A stretch of 64,000 bases of DNA from Butyrivibrio sp. INlla16 (lineage in GTDB: Bacteria; Bacillota; Clostridia; Lachnospirales; Lachnospiraceae): NCBI RefSeq assembly GCF_900104155.1, contig NZ_FMYB01000007.1, positions 1-64,000 on the forward strand, given 5' to 3'. A program made the translations under genes and the position numbers. Each line of letters begins with the position of its first letter. The first letter of the stretch is position 1. The notes below the pieces were generated by a model. The model made no database searches. It was not told the origin of the DNA and saw only the letters and a list, made by a program, of their open reading frames with translations. Shown piece after piece: positions 8,023 through 17,925 of the stretch.

Positions 8023-10440
8023 TCACTTCATAACAATGTTGCAAATCTTTCCGGGTACATAGATCTCTTTGATAATATTGCCATCAAATTTTCCGGATAT
8101 AGCCTCTCTTGCCTTGGCAAGAACCTCATCCTTAGGATCGTCCTTACCGATTGAAATTGTAGCTCTTACCTTACCGTTAACCTGTACAGCAATTTCTACA
8201 GTGTTTTCAACTGTAAGCGCCTCATCAAACTCAGGCCATGTCTGCTGATAGAGTCTGCCCTCTCCGCCGATTCTCTGCCATATTTCCTCAGTAATATGAG
8301 GTGCTACAGGATTAAGCATAGTGATAAGTGTCTTGTACTCAGCCTTAGTAACAGCATTTTTCTTATAAAAATCATTTATAAGTGACATCATTGCTGCAAT
8401 AGCTGTGTTGTACTTAAGGTTTTCAAAGTCACTTGAAACCTTCTTGATTGTTCTGTGCATCTCACCCTTAAGTTCCTCTGAGTACTCATCGCCGTCTACC
8501 ATAATATCCTGGAGCTTCCAAACTCTTTCAAGGAATCTGCGACAGCCCTTAACTCCATCTTCTGACCATGATGCAGCAAGATCGAATGCACCGATGAACA
8601 TCTCATAGGTTCTGAGTGTATCAGCGCCGTAATCCTCAACGATATCATCGGGATTAACGACATTACCGCGGGATTTACTCATCTTCTCGCCATTCTCACC
8701 AAGGATCATACCGTGGCTGGTTCTCTTCTGATAAGGCTCTGATGTAGGTACTACGCCCTGATCATAGAGGAACTTATGCCAGAATCTGGAATACAGAAGG
8801 TGAAGTGTTGTATGCTCCATACCTCCGTTATACCAGTCTACGGGCAGCCAGTACTTAAGTGCTTCCTTACTTGCAAGTGCTTCCTTGTTTGTAGGATCTG
8901 TATATCTGAGGAAGTACCAGGATGAACCTGCCCACTGAGGCATAGTATCTGTCTCTCTCTTTGCAGGGCCTCCGCAGCAAGGACATGTGGTATTAACCCA
9001 GTCTGTCATAGCAGCAAGCGGTGACTCTCCGTTATCCGTAGGCTCATAGCTGTCTACTTCGGGAAGAAGCAACGGAAGCTCTGATTCATCAATCGGAACA
9101 AATCCGCACTTTTCGCATTCAACAATCGGAATAGGCTCGCCCCAGTATCTCTGGCGAGAGAATACCCAGTCACGAAGCTTATAATTTACCTGTGCATGTC
9201 CGATCTTCTTTTCCTCAAGAAATGAAATCATTTTTTCCTTGGCATCGTTTACGGAAAGACCGTTGATGAAGTCTGAATTGATAAGAACTCCTGTAGCAAC
9301 ATCCGTAAACGCAGCTTCGTTAACATCAACCTCTTCGCCATCCTTAGCCACAACCTGAATAATAGGAAGACCGAATTTCTTAGCAAACTCCCAGTCTCTG
9401 TCATCATGTGCAGGAACCGCCATGATAGCACCTGTACCATAGCTCATAAGTACATAATCGGAAACCCAGATCGGAATCTCTTTTCCGTTTACGGGATTTA
9501 TAGCTTTAAGACCGTCAATCTCTACACCGGTCTTATCCTTTGCAAGCTCGGCACGCTCAAAGTCGGATTTCTTTGCTGCTTCTTCTCTATATGCAAGAAT
9601 AGCATCAAAATTGTTTATTTTATCCTTGTACTTATCAAGATAAGGATGCTCAGGAGAAACTACCATGTAAGTTGCTCCGAATAGAGTATCACATCTTGTG
9701 GTATAAACAGTAAGCTTATCCTCAGTACCGGCAATCTCGAAATCAACCTCAGCACCGGTTGAACGTCCGATCCAGTTTTTCTGTGAAACCTTAACTCTCT
9801 CGATATAATCAACGCCGTCGAGACCATCAATAAGCTTGTCAGCATACTCTGTAATCTTCAGCATCCACTCACTCTTAACCTTGCGGACAACCTCTGATCC
9901 ACAGCGCTCGCATACGCCGTTTACAACTTCCTCGTTGGCAAGACCAACCTTACAGGATGTACACCAGTTGATGGGCATCTCCTTTTTATAAGCAAGGCCC
10001 TCCTTGAAAAGCTTAAGGAAAATCCACTGTGTCCACTTGTAGTAATCAGGATCTGTTGTATTTATTTCTCTGTTCCAGTCAAAGGAATAACCCAAAGAAT
10101 GAAGCTGATTCTTGAACTTCTTTACATTATTGGCTGTTACGATCTTAGGATGAATATGATTCTTGATCGCATAGTTCTCTGTAGGAAGACCGAAAGCGTC
10201 CCATCCCATGGGATAAAGAACATTATATCCCTGCATTCTGCGCTTACGCGCAACAATATCAAGCGCTGTATACGGTCTGGGATGACCTACATGGAGTCCC
10301 TGTCCTGAAGGATACGGAAACTCAACAAGCGCATAATACTTAGGCTTGGAATAATCATTACTTGCAGCAAATGCATTCTCATCATCCCAAACCTTTTGCC
10401 ATTTCTGTTCGACTTCTTTGTGATTGTATAACTCTGACAT
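8023..10440 (-). CDS. leuS: Leucyl-tRNA synthetase
   Basis: Charges tRNA-Leu with leucine. The 805 residues are full length for the bacterial enzyme. The class I signatures are present: the HIGH equivalent HVGH in [16 protein letters not shown] and the KMSKS loop in [10 protein letters not shown]. The CP1 editing domain shows the [15 protein letters not shown] stretch, including the Asp that discriminates during editing. A Cys-x2-Cys zinc ribbon (WCTSCKVGL...CERCG) is also visible. No T-box leader is present; the 95-nt upstream gap instead holds a stem that could mask the ribosome site. It is followed by a short secreted-protein gene in the same transcript. Confidence 0.97.
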   Translation of the reverse strand: MSELYNHKEVEQKWQKVWDDENAFAASNDYSKPKYYALVEFPYPSGQGLHVGHPRPYTALDIVARKRRMQGYNVLYPMGWDAFGLPTENYAIKNHIHPKIVTANNVKKFKNQLHSLGYSFDWNREINTTDPDYYKWTQWIFLKLFKEGLAYKKEMPINWCTSCKVGLANEEVVNGVCERCGSEVVRKVKSEWMLKITEYADKLIDGLDGVDYIERVKVSQKNWIGRSTGAEVDFEIAGTEDKLTVYTTRCDTLFGATYMVVSPEHPYLDKYKDKINNFDAILAYREEAAKKSDFERAELAKDKTGVEIDGLKAINPVNGKEIPIWVSDYVLMSYGTGAIMAVPAHDDRDWEFAKKFGLPIIQVVAKDGEEVDVNEAAFTDVATGVLINSDFINGLSVNDAKEKMISFLEEKKIGHAQVNYKLRDWVFSRQRYWGEPIPIVECEKCGFVPIDESELPLLLPEVDSYEPTDNGESPLAAMTDWVNTTCPCCGGPAKRETDTMPQWAGSSWYFLRYTDPTNKEALASKEALKYWLPVDWYNGGMEHTTLHLLYSRFWHKFLYDQGVVPTSEPYQKRTSHGMILGENGEKMSKSRGNVVNPDDIVEDYGADTLRTYEMFIGAFDLAASWSEDGVKGCRRFLERVWKLQDIMVDGDEYSEELKGEMHRTIKKVSSDFENLKYNTAIAAMMSLINDFYKKNAVTKAEYKTLITMLNPVAPHITEEIWQRIGGEGRLYQQTWPEFDEALTVENTVEIAVQVNGKVRATISIGKDDPKDEVLAKAREAISGKFDGNIIKEIYVPGKICNIVMK

Positions 10441-10508
10441 TTATGATACCTCGGCTTTTATTGAAATTATAAACATAGTCAAGATTTTACCATACCGAAG
10501 TATCATAA
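10441..10508 (-). promoter_or_regulatory. Leader stem that would sequester the leuS ribosome site
   Basis: In the minus-strand transcript TTATGATACTTCGG (10495-10508) can pair over 14 bp, with one G-U, to CCGAGGTATCATAA (10441-10454). The second arm contains the leuS GAGG ribosome site and ends at the ATG. The loop is 40 nt. The pairing is seen in the sequence; a regulatory role is inferred. Confidence 0.5.
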
Positions 10509-10535
10509 TTCAAGGATTCTGCAGATTATCGCAGA

Positions 10536-12482
10536 TTACTTATGCTTAAAATATTTACTCAGACTTTCGATCGGGCCGGGCTTAGCATAGTGATAGCCCT
10601 GAATATAATCGAAACCACGATCAATACTGTACTTCTTTTGTGACTCATCCTCTACACCTTCAATAAGTGTGACAAAGCCGTTTTTCTTGAAAAACTCGAT
10701 CATATAGGAAATGATATCATCAACCCTGTCATCCTTAATTGACTTGTATAACAGGGATTTATCAAACTTGATTGTCTGAACGGGCACGTCAACAACTCTC
10801 TCAAGATTGGAATAGCCGGTTCCGAAGTCGTCCATATAAAGATGAATTCCTTCACGATTAAGCATATCCATATTATGCTTAACTGCTTCATAGTTTTCTG
10901 CCATCATGGACTCGGTTAATTCAAGTCTGATCATCTTCTGATCAATATTGTAACCATGAATTATATCGAGAATTTCCTTATAAAAAGTCTTATCGGTAAA
11001 ATCTGCAGTCGAGCAATTTATGGTTATAGCATCAAAATCGTATTCCATAGACAGATTTTCTACAGCCTTGCATACTTTATGTATCATTATGACCGTGAGC
11101 GCATGAATACAATTATTCCTCTCCGCAATCGGAATAAACATATCCGGAGGAATCATCTTTCCATCTATGTGCAATCTCATAAGTGCCTCTGCAGATCTGA
11201 ACTCATCTTTGTCTACACTATAAATAGGCTGCGCATAGCAGATAATACGCTCATCTTCTGCATCCATCTTCATTCTGACATCAAGAAGAGTTTGTTCAAT
11301 CTTATAAATCTCATCAAAATCTCTGAAATCCGAACCGTTTGCAAAATAATAAACATTCTCTCCATCAATATGCTTTGTCTCTTTGATATACATCATGAAC
11401 AGTTGCGTCCATTTGTTGCCGACAGAAGAAAATCTCCTACTGTCTCCGCATACCCCAAGAAAATAGTGGAAATGATCCTCTGTTCTGTCATGAAATGCAT
11501 CAAGAATATCCCGCATTTGTTCGGAATAATTCTGAGCATCTGAACGTTCTTTTGTCTCGATAAGAGCCATATAGGTTCCAAAACTAATTCTATACAGCTG
11601 TATTTTTCTTGAAATTCTTTCTATCTCCCTACATACTCTTGCCATTTCTATAGAGAGCATCTCATAATCCGGACTAAAGGATGTATCTGTAAGCTGCGGG
11701 AAATCTATATAAGCCAAATAAAAAAATCTATTTCTTCTTATATCTGTAATAAACCTGCTTTCCATAGCACTCACATTCTGACATCCGGTATCCTCATCAT
11801 AAGGATTTGAATGGAATAGCAGATAGAAAGCAACCAAAGGGATGACGTAGGTCGACGCACTGAAAATAGCCTTTTTGTCGATAATCTGCAAAATGAGAAC
11901 TATAATATCGAGAGGCACGACAATCAGAACTCCTCTTATTACAATTCGAGCTATGGTGCGTCTTCTGATCATGACTACAATAAAACATATGACTGCACAC
12001 AACATGCCCATCATGCAATAAAAAGTTGTGAAATGTGTAATATCAATACCATCTGTCCTGACAAAATAAAGGCTTTTCATTGCAACCTGATAGACTACGC
12101 CTGAAAAATAAAAAAGCGCAATGGAAACATAGAGCATAATAATTACAGAACGTTTCTTTAATCTCTTTTCGCTCATGAGATTTATGTAATTAAAAATCAA
12201 GACAAGAATAGCCGCGTAAAGCACCAGGAAAAAGGTAAGAAGTGCAGTAAAAGTTGACCTGTTGTAGTAGACAGAAACGTTACTTGCCACTTCAACAATC
12301 ATTATCTGCGTAGCCGTTGCCACTATGGCTGTCAAGACTCCAAGAACAAGGAATTTATAGCTTTTTGATTTTTTAGGCTTAGTCAGTGACATGAAAACCA
12401 GCAAAAGAATAGCAAGAAGAAGGCTGGCATACTCTCCAATAATGTCATATCTTAAGCCTATGTGCATACCAAAATGCGGCAT
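10536..12482 (-). CDS. Membrane-bound EAL-domain c-di-GMP phosphodiesterase
   Basis: Probably hydrolyses cyclic di-GMP to pGpG. The 648 residues comprise about seven hydrophobic helices in residues 15-235, a degenerate GGDEF-like region at about 240-380 (no GGDEF signature, so not a cyclase), and a C-terminal EAL domain from about residue 405. Catalytic EAL features are all visible: EALMRL, the metal ligand in LTESMM, DDFGTGYSNL, the Lys in KFDKSLL, EGVE and IQGYHYAKP. The enzyme is therefore probably active. The stop is 95 nt before leuS. Two PilZ proteins elsewhere in the window (19188 and 35907) are potential downstream effectors. Confidence 0.9.
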   Translation of the reverse strand: MPHFGMHIGLRYDIIGEYASLLLAILLLVFMSLTKPKKSKSYKFLVLGVLTAIVATATQIMIVEVASNVSVYYNRSTFTALLTFFLVLYAAILVLIFNYINLMSEKRLKKRSVIIMLYVSIALFYFSGVVYQVAMKSLYFVRTDGIDITHFTTFYCMMGMLCAVICFIVVMIRRRTIARIVIRGVLIVVPLDIIVLILQIIDKKAIFSASTYVIPLVAFYLLFHSNPYDEDTGCQNVSAMESRFITDIRRNRFFYLAYIDFPQLTDTSFSPDYEMLSIEMARVCREIERISRKIQLYRISFGTYMALIETKERSDAQNYSEQMRDILDAFHDRTEDHFHYFLGVCGDSRRFSSVGNKWTQLFMMYIKETKHIDGENVYYFANGSDFRDFDEIYKIEQTLLDVRMKMDAEDERIICYAQPIYSVDKDEFRSAEALMRLHIDGKMIPPDMFIPIAERNNCIHALTVIMIHKVCKAVENLSMEYDFDAITINCSTADFTDKTFYKEILDIIHGYNIDQKMIRLELTESMMAENYEAVKHNMDMLNREGIHLYMDDFGTGYSNLERVVDVPVQTIKFDKSLLYKSIKDDRVDDIISYMIEFFKKNGFVTLIEGVEDESQKKYSIDRGFDYIQGYHYAKPGPIESLSKYFKHK

Positions 12483-12597
12483 ATTTTAACCCCTCATAAG
12501 AAAACGATTTATAAAAACTCACAGTTATACATCTTCAGTTTTATGGTAACACAAAGATATAAGTACGATTTAAAGAAACTATAAAATAACAATAAAA

Positions 12598-12629
12598 TAG
12601 CTGACATTCCGTATATAGAATGTCAGCTA
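12598..12629 (-). terminator. Terminator of the EF-G-like gene
   Basis: A 12-bp perfect stem (TAGCTGACATTC and its complement) with an 8-nt loop, followed on the minus strand by ATTTTATTGTTATTTTAT, about 45 nt beyond the stop codon at 12674. Confidence 0.85.
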
Positions 12630-12673
12630 ATAAAATTCAAAATAGCAAATCCTTAAAGACTCTCTTTAAGAGA

Positions 12674-14764
12674 TTAGTCTTCGATGCCATTCTCCTTAAC
12701 CTTCTCAGCTCTAGCTGCTACTTCCTTAGCCTGAATATCCTGAGGAGCCTGTTCGTAGCGAGCGAAGCTATACTCATAGTCACCTGCGCCACCGGTCATG
12801 GAACGAAGCGTTGTGCAATATCCAAAGAGTTCCATCATGGGAACATCAGCCTCAATAACCTGCTTGCCGTCGCCGGTAGGATTCATACCGAGTACGCGTC
12901 CTCTTCTCTTATTGAGATCACCCATTACATCTCCGGTGAATGAATCCGGAACAGTAACCTTGAGTGAAGCGATAGGCTCAAGAAGGACGGGAGTTGCATC
13001 CATAAAGCCCTTCTTGAAGGCATTACTTGCAGCAACCTTGAAGGCCATTTCCGATGAATCTACCGGGTGATAGGAACCGTCATAAAGAGTAGCCTTAACA
13101 CCAACAACGGGATATGCTGCAAGAGGTCCTCTCTGAGAAGCCTCAGCAATACCCTTCTCAACTGCCGGGAAGTAATTCTTCGGAACAGCTCCGCCTACTA
13201 CAACCTGATCAAATATATAAGCCTTGCTGTCGTCACCTGAAGGCTCGAAGCGCATCTTAACGTGTCCGTACTGGCCGTGTCCACCGGTCTGCTTCTTATA
13301 TTTGTATTCCACATCAGAATTCTTGCGGATAGTCTCTCTGAAAGCTACCTTCGGCTTATCGAGATCAACGGCTACCTTATACTCGTTGAGAAGCTTACTT
13401 ACTGCGATTTCAAGGTGCATATCACCCATACCGTAGATAAGTGACTGATGATTCTCTGCATCGTTTACAACCTTAAGAGTAGCATCCTCAGCAGAAAGCT
13501 TAGCCAGAGACTGAGCAATCTTATCGATATCAGCCTTATTCTGAGCCTTATATCTCATGTATGTATAGGGCTGTGAAATATCCATAGGTGCATACTGTAC
13601 AGGATTAGCCTTGGTTGAAAGTGTGTCACCTGTGGATACATCAAGTTTCTGAAGAGCACCGAAATCACCTGCATGAAGCTCGGGAACCTCGATAGTCTTA
13701 TTACCCTGCATTACATATATCTTACCAATCTTAACTTCTGTATCCTTATTGGAATCGTACATTATGTCATCAGTCTTGATAACGCCTGAACGAACCTTGA
13801 TCATGGAGTATTTTCCAATAAAAGGATCCATCATGGTCTTAAATACGAAAGCTGTCTTCGGCTTGGAGAAATCGAAGTTAGCTTCGAAAATCTCATTGGT
13901 CTTCATGTTAATACCGGCCATCTTACGGTTCTCGGGAGCCGGCATATACTTAACAATATCGTCAAGAAGTGTGTAAACACCCTGTGCAAGGATACTTGAT
14001 CCCATCTCGATAGGAACAATGGATCCGTCACATACGTTGGTTCTAAGTGCTGATCTGATCTCCTGCTCTGAGAAAGTATCGCCGCTGAAGTATCTGTCCA
14101 TGAATTCTTCACTGGTCTCAGCAACTGCTTCCATAAGAGTGTCACGATACTGCTGCATGTATTCCTTGTTATACTCGGGAACTTCACACTCTACCGCATC
14201 CTTGCCTTCCCAACGGAAGCCCTTTTCCTGAATTATATTTACATAGCCGACAAACTTCTCATTTTCACGAGAAGGCATGTTGAACGGTGCTATCTTCTTA
14301 CCATACTTATCTGTAAGATCCTGAACAACCTGTCTGTAGGAAGCATCATCGATATCCATATCAGAAACGAAGAACATACGCGGAATACCATACTTTTCGC
14401 AAAGATCCCATGCTCTCTCTGTTCCGACTTCAACACCTGCCTTACCGGAAACAACGATAATAGCTGCATCTGCAACACTCATAGCTTCCTGAACTTCACC
14501 AACAAAGTCAAAGAATCCGGGCGCATCAAGGAGATTGATCTTATGATCATCCCACTCCAATGCAATTGTAGATGTGCTGATTGAAAACTGACGCTTTTGT
14601 TCCTCTTTATCAAAATCACTGACTGTATTTCCATCAGCAACCTTGCCCATACGGGAAGTAATTCCTGCGAGGTAAGCCATAGCTTCAGCGAGTGAAGTCT
14701 TTCCGGCTCCCCCGTGGCCTAAGAGTACGACATTGCGTATTTTGTCACTTGTGTAAACTTTCAT
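12674..14764 (-). CDS. Elongation factor G-like GTPase (EF-G paralogue)
   Basis: A 696-residue translational GTPase of the FusA2 type rather than the housekeeping EF-G. The order is G domain (P loop GHGGAGKTS, G3 DAPGFFDF), domain II, and domains III-V near the C terminus (RETIRKNSDVEYKYKKQTGGHGQYG, then MNPTGDGKQVIEADVPMMELFGY). The NKxD motif that reads guanine is replaced by SDMD (FFVSDMD), so nucleotide specificity may be altered. The start was moved to the ATG at 14764, 8 nt after GGAGG; a TTG 15 nt upstream lies within the ribosome site. The gene is monocistronic and preceded by a long inverted repeat. Its function in this paralogue group is unsettled. Confidence 0.88.
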   Translation of the reverse strand: MKVYTSDKIRNVVLLGHGGAGKTSLAEAMAYLAGITSRMGKVADGNTVSDFDKEEQKRQFSISTSTIALEWDDHKINLLDAPGFFDFVGEVQEAMSVADAAIIVVSGKAGVEVGTERAWDLCEKYGIPRMFFVSDMDIDDASYRQVVQDLTDKYGKKIAPFNMPSRENEKFVGYVNIIQEKGFRWEGKDAVECEVPEYNKEYMQQYRDTLMEAVAETSEEFMDRYFSGDTFSEQEIRSALRTNVCDGSIVPIEMGSSILAQGVYTLLDDIVKYMPAPENRKMAGINMKTNEIFEANFDFSKPKTAFVFKTMMDPFIGKYSMIKVRSGVIKTDDIMYDSNKDTEVKIGKIYVMQGNKTIEVPELHAGDFGALQKLDVSTGDTLSTKANPVQYAPMDISQPYTYMRYKAQNKADIDKIAQSLAKLSAEDATLKVVNDAENHQSLIYGMGDMHLEIAVSKLLNEYKVAVDLDKPKVAFRETIRKNSDVEYKYKKQTGGHGQYGHVKMRFEPSGDDSKAYIFDQVVVGGAVPKNYFPAVEKGIAEASQRGPLAAYPVVGVKATLYDGSYHPVDSSEMAFKVAASNAFKKGFMDATPVLLEPIASLKVTVPDSFTGDVMGDLNKRRGRVLGMNPTGDGKQVIEADVPMMELFGYCTTLRSMTGGAGDYEYSFARYEQAPQDIQAKEVAARAEKVKENGIED

Positions 14765-14883
14765 CTCTTGCTCCTCCAAGTCTTAAATTATGTTGGGAAA
14801 ATTTAATGAAGAATATTTAGATTTCCCCCAAACCCTATAGGAACATTTTACTAAAATTGTACAAACAATACAAGTAATTCCAT

Positions 14884-15187
14884 CAAATTTGCACAACTTA
14901 TAAGGGCATGAACTGTGTGGCGAGAAATATACGTTGTGTTTTAGCCCTTTATGTGGAATTGATAAATTTATGTTTTCGTCTACGTCGTGATTTGCTAACA
15001 AAACAAAAAAAGATGAATGTCGACTCTCTCTTTGTTCGAAACAGTCGTCATTCATCTTTTTCATTTTGCTGCAAATCATCTCCTCGTCCGAGAACTATAA
15101 ATTTCTCACTTCCACATATTGGGCTAATAATATATCAAATAGATCTCGCCACACATTTCATATCTGTACATGTCACAAATCTGAACG
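14884..15187. repeat. Long imperfect inverted repeat (about 300 nt hairpin)
   Basis: The left arm (14884-15024) and the reverse complement of the right arm (15045-15187) align over about 140 nt at roughly 65-70% identity. Shared blocks include GTGTGGCGAGA, TAGCCC, ATGTGGA, AAATTTAT, TGATTTGC and AAAAAGATGAATG. About 20 nt form the loop. Apparent frames on the two strands give mirrored peptides (both contain SRHSSF), which confirms the symmetry and argues against real coding. It fills most of the 484-nt gap between the aroA stop and the EF-G-like gene start. Confidence 0.8.
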
Positions 15188-15248
15188 CCAGCCCCTGCCC
15201 CAAAAGGGAAGGTTATGAGGAACTTTTGGGATTAGAATATTAAAGCAA

Positions 15249-16580
15249 TTAATTAGTTAAGGTCTTTAAATCTTTAAAGAATTCCGGGTAGGATATTCCT
15301 ACGCATTTGTCATCGAGGATTCGGGTGGTGCCTTCGGCAGCAAGGGCTGCAACGGCGAAGCTCATGGCTATGCGATGATCGGCATCGGAATCAATATCTG
15401 TACCGTGAAGCGGTTTTCCGCCATGGATTATCATGCCATCGTCGGTGGGCTCAACGTCAGCGCCCATAGCCTTTAAGTTATTGCAAACAGAATCAATACG
15501 GTTAGATTCCTTTACCTTTAGTTCTGCTGCATCCTTAATGATGGTTGTGCAATTAGCGGTCGCTGCTATAACAGCAAATATCGGAAGTTCGTCTATCATA
15601 GTGGGAATTAGTTTTCCACCAACTTCGAATCTTCCATTTTCATTGCCATGAAGTTCCGAATAACGAACATGAAGATCTGCTCTTGGTTCTATGGATTCAT
15701 TCACATTCTCAAGCTGAATATCAGCGCCCATCTGAGTAAGGATGCTGAGTATTCCTGATCTTGTTTTATTGATTCCAACATTATGAATGACTACGTCAGA
15801 GCCGGGTACAAGAAGCGCTGCAGCGATAAAGTATGCCGCGGAGGATATGTCGCCCGGAACATTTATCTTGGTTCCGCGAAGCGGCATGCCGGGATGAAGG
15901 ATTGTAGCAGAGCTTCCCCTGACGTCGACTTCGTTGTGTATGTCCGCACCAAAAGCACGAAGCATAAGCTCTGTATGATTTCTGCTAAGTGCAGGTTCAT
16001 AAACCACTGTGTCACTGTCGGAATAAAGACCGGCAAGCACAATTGCTGATTTTACCTGGGCTGATGCTACAGGACTATGATAGGAAATACCATGAAGTTT
16101 CTTACCGCCTTTTATTATAAGCGGTGCGCAGTCATTCCCCATCGCAGAACTGATATCCGCTCCCATCTGCGAAAGTGGTTTGATAATTCTGTTCATGGGT
16201 CTCTTTTCGATTGAACTGTCGCCTGTGATCATAGAATCAAAAGGCTGCGCTGCAAGAATACCGGATAATAGTCTGGTAGTTGTACCACTATTACCTGTAT
16301 AGAGTGTAGAATCAGGTTTCTTTAGGCCATGAAGTCCTTTTCCGTGAACTGTTATTGTAGGAACACCGTTCATCGGTCTTTGAGAATGCTCAATCAGAAT
16401 GCCCAACTTTTTAAAACATTCTATTGTAGAAAGACAATCTCCGCTTTTGAGGAAGCCTGTTATTTCAGTGGTTCCCTCTGATAAAGCCCCAAACATAATA
16501 CTTCTGTGTGAAATTGATTTGTCCCCGGGAACAAAAACATTACCCGTTAATGGTTTTGAACTTTTTTCAATACTGATCAT
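15249..16580 (-). CDS. aroA: 3-phosphoshikimate 1-carboxyvinyltransferase (EPSP synthase)
   Basis: Transfers the enolpyruvyl group of PEP to shikimate 3-phosphate, the sixth step of the chorismate pathway. The 443 residues are full length, with the N-terminal VPGDKSISHRSIMFGAL, the PEP-binding TGNSGTTTRLLSG, and the second-domain motifs KVKESNRI and DHRIAMSFAVAAL. The Gly and Thr residues near TGNSGTT are of the ordinary type. The ATG follows GAGGG at 9 nt. It lies 47 nt downstream of tyrA, forming a two-gene aromatic amino acid unit on the minus strand. It has no simple terminator; the long inverted repeat directly after the stop may serve that purpose. Confidence 0.96.
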   Translation of the reverse strand: MISIEKSSKPLTGNVFVPGDKSISHRSIMFGALSEGTTEITGFLKSGDCLSTIECFKKLGILIEHSQRPMNGVPTITVHGKGLHGLKKPDSTLYTGNSGTTTRLLSGILAAQPFDSMITGDSSIEKRPMNRIIKPLSQMGADISSAMGNDCAPLIIKGGKKLHGISYHSPVASAQVKSAIVLAGLYSDSDTVVYEPALSRNHTELMLRAFGADIHNEVDVRGSSATILHPGMPLRGTKINVPGDISSAAYFIAAALLVPGSDVVIHNVGINKTRSGILSILTQMGADIQLENVNESIEPRADLHVRYSELHGNENGRFEVGGKLIPTMIDELPIFAVIAATANCTTIIKDAAELKVKESNRIDSVCNNLKAMGADVEPTDDGMIIHGGKPLHGTDIDSDADHRIAMSFAVAALAAEGTTRILDDKCVGISYPEFFKDLKTLTN

Positions 16581-16627
16581 TGTTAATTCCCTCTTTTTTC
16601 AAGCCTTAATATAGTGTCAAAAATGTA

Positions 16628-17728
16628 TCAGTCAACTGACGGATATCCATGAGCTTCCAAAAGTGTTAGCGCCTTTTCCATAGCCTTATCATCGTGGAAT
16701 TCTATGCTAAGAGTACCATGCTCGAACTCACGGTTATGAACGATTCCAATATTTTTGATATTGATACCGTTCACTGAAAGAAGTGTTGCAACAGAGGCGA
16801 TGTTACCGGGTTCATCCGCAATATCAACTCTGATAACATAGGTCTTCTGAATGGGTCCTCTTCTAAGATCATTGAAGGAATCCCTGTACTCTCTGGCTGA
16901 TGAGAAAAAGTCCATGAGGCCATCGCCATCAACCTTATCAATCACCTGCTTCATCCTGTTCAAATAATCAATATAAGTATCCAACAGCGTAGAAATATTC
17001 TTATGATTTGTAAGACAGATCTGCTGCAGCATCACCGGTGATGAGGATGAAATTCTGGTGATATCCTTAAAGCCGCCGGCCGCGATCATTTTCATAAGAC
17101 CGTCTTCCGAGTCGCTGTCATGAACAAGATTAACAAGGCATCCACTTATTACATGAGGTACATGGCTTACTGCTGCTGTGATAAAGTCATGCTGCTCATA
17201 GGGAATAATAAGCGGTGTTGCCCCCATAAGCTCAACAAGCTCTCTGTAATTTTCAAGTCTCTCATCAGAAGTTTTTTCTGTCTTTGTAAGTATGTAAAAA
17301 GCATTTTCCAAAATGGAAGCCTTTGAGTTTATGTAACCAATCCTCTCAGTACCGGCCATCGGATGACCGCCGATAAACTGCTCTTCCAATCCCAGCTCTT
17401 TTACATGCTCATGTATACTTGTTTTAACCGAACCAATGTCGGTAAGAGTCGTTCTGGGATTGAGATATGGCTTTATCAATGCAAGATTATCATTATTTCT
17501 TTCAATCGGTGCGCATAAAAAGATGTAGTCACATTCGGAAAATCTCTCATCAACCTTGTCGCAGGCCACATCCACAATACCATCCTGTTTAGCTTTTAAT
17601 GAAGTCTCCGGATGTGGTGTATATGAAATAATGCGTATTTCAGGTCGTTTAGCCTTGAGGGCTCTGGCCATTGAGCCACCGATAAGGCCAAGACCTATAA
17701 AACCGCAGGTCAGATTATCATTAGTCAT
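16628..17728 (-). CDS. tyrA: Prephenate dehydrogenase with ACT domain
   Basis: Oxidatively decarboxylates prephenate to 4-hydroxyphenylpyruvate for tyrosine synthesis. Of its 366 residues, the first about 170 form a Rossmann NAD domain (FIGLGLIGGSMARAL), followed by the substrate region with HPMAGTERIGY and the helical dimerisation domain (HDFITAAVSHVPHVIS). The C-terminal residues from about 295 form an ACT domain (YVIRVDIADEPGNIASVATLL), which usually mediates feedback inhibition by tyrosine. The upstream site is AGGAG. It is the first gene of the tyrA-aroA pair. Confidence 0.93.
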   Translation of the reverse strand: MTNDNLTCGFIGLGLIGGSMARALKAKRPEIRIISYTPHPETSLKAKQDGIVDVACDKVDERFSECDYIFLCAPIERNNDNLALIKPYLNPRTTLTDIGSVKTSIHEHVKELGLEEQFIGGHPMAGTERIGYINSKASILENAFYILTKTEKTSDERLENYRELVELMGATPLIIPYEQHDFITAAVSHVPHVISGCLVNLVHDSDSEDGLMKMIAAGGFKDITRISSSSPVMLQQICLTNHKNISTLLDTYIDYLNRMKQVIDKVDGDGLMDFFSSAREYRDSFNDLRRGPIQKTYVIRVDIADEPGNIASVATLLSVNGINIKNIGIVHNREFEHGTLSIEFHDDKAMEKALTLLEAHGYPSVD

Positions 17729-17835
17729 TATTAAATTACTCTCCTGGAAGTACGAAATTTAATTGCAATAAATACTACGAACAGTAAACACTATACCACG
17801 TTAAAGCGCGAAATTCAATGGAATTAAAATAATAC

Positions 17836-17917
17836 GCCCCCAATAAAATATATTCATTACCATCCTCGTTGCGCTACGCGAATAATCGGATGGTCCTGAA
17901 TATATTTTATTAGGGGC
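17836..17917. terminator. Long 30-bp hairpin after the nucleotide-sugar dehydrogenase gene
   Basis: Arms 17836-17865 and 17888-17917 match at 27 of 30 positions around a 22-nt loop containing GCGCTACGC. On the minus strand it is followed by GTATTATTTTAATTC and on the plus strand by TCATTTTTTT, so it may terminate in both directions. The arms are far longer than a normal terminator, so a mobile palindromic element used as a terminator is possible. Confidence 0.7.
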
Positions 17918-17925
17918 TCATTTTT

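Noticed and set aside
10441-10535. T-box leader for leuS
   Set aside because: The gap is only 95 nt and lacks the GGTGGTACC core found upstream of pheS.
14783-15243. Two small proteins on opposite strands upstream of the EF-G-like gene
   Set aside because: Both frames are products of the long inverted repeat (mirrored SRHSSF peptides), have no ribosome sites and no known domain.
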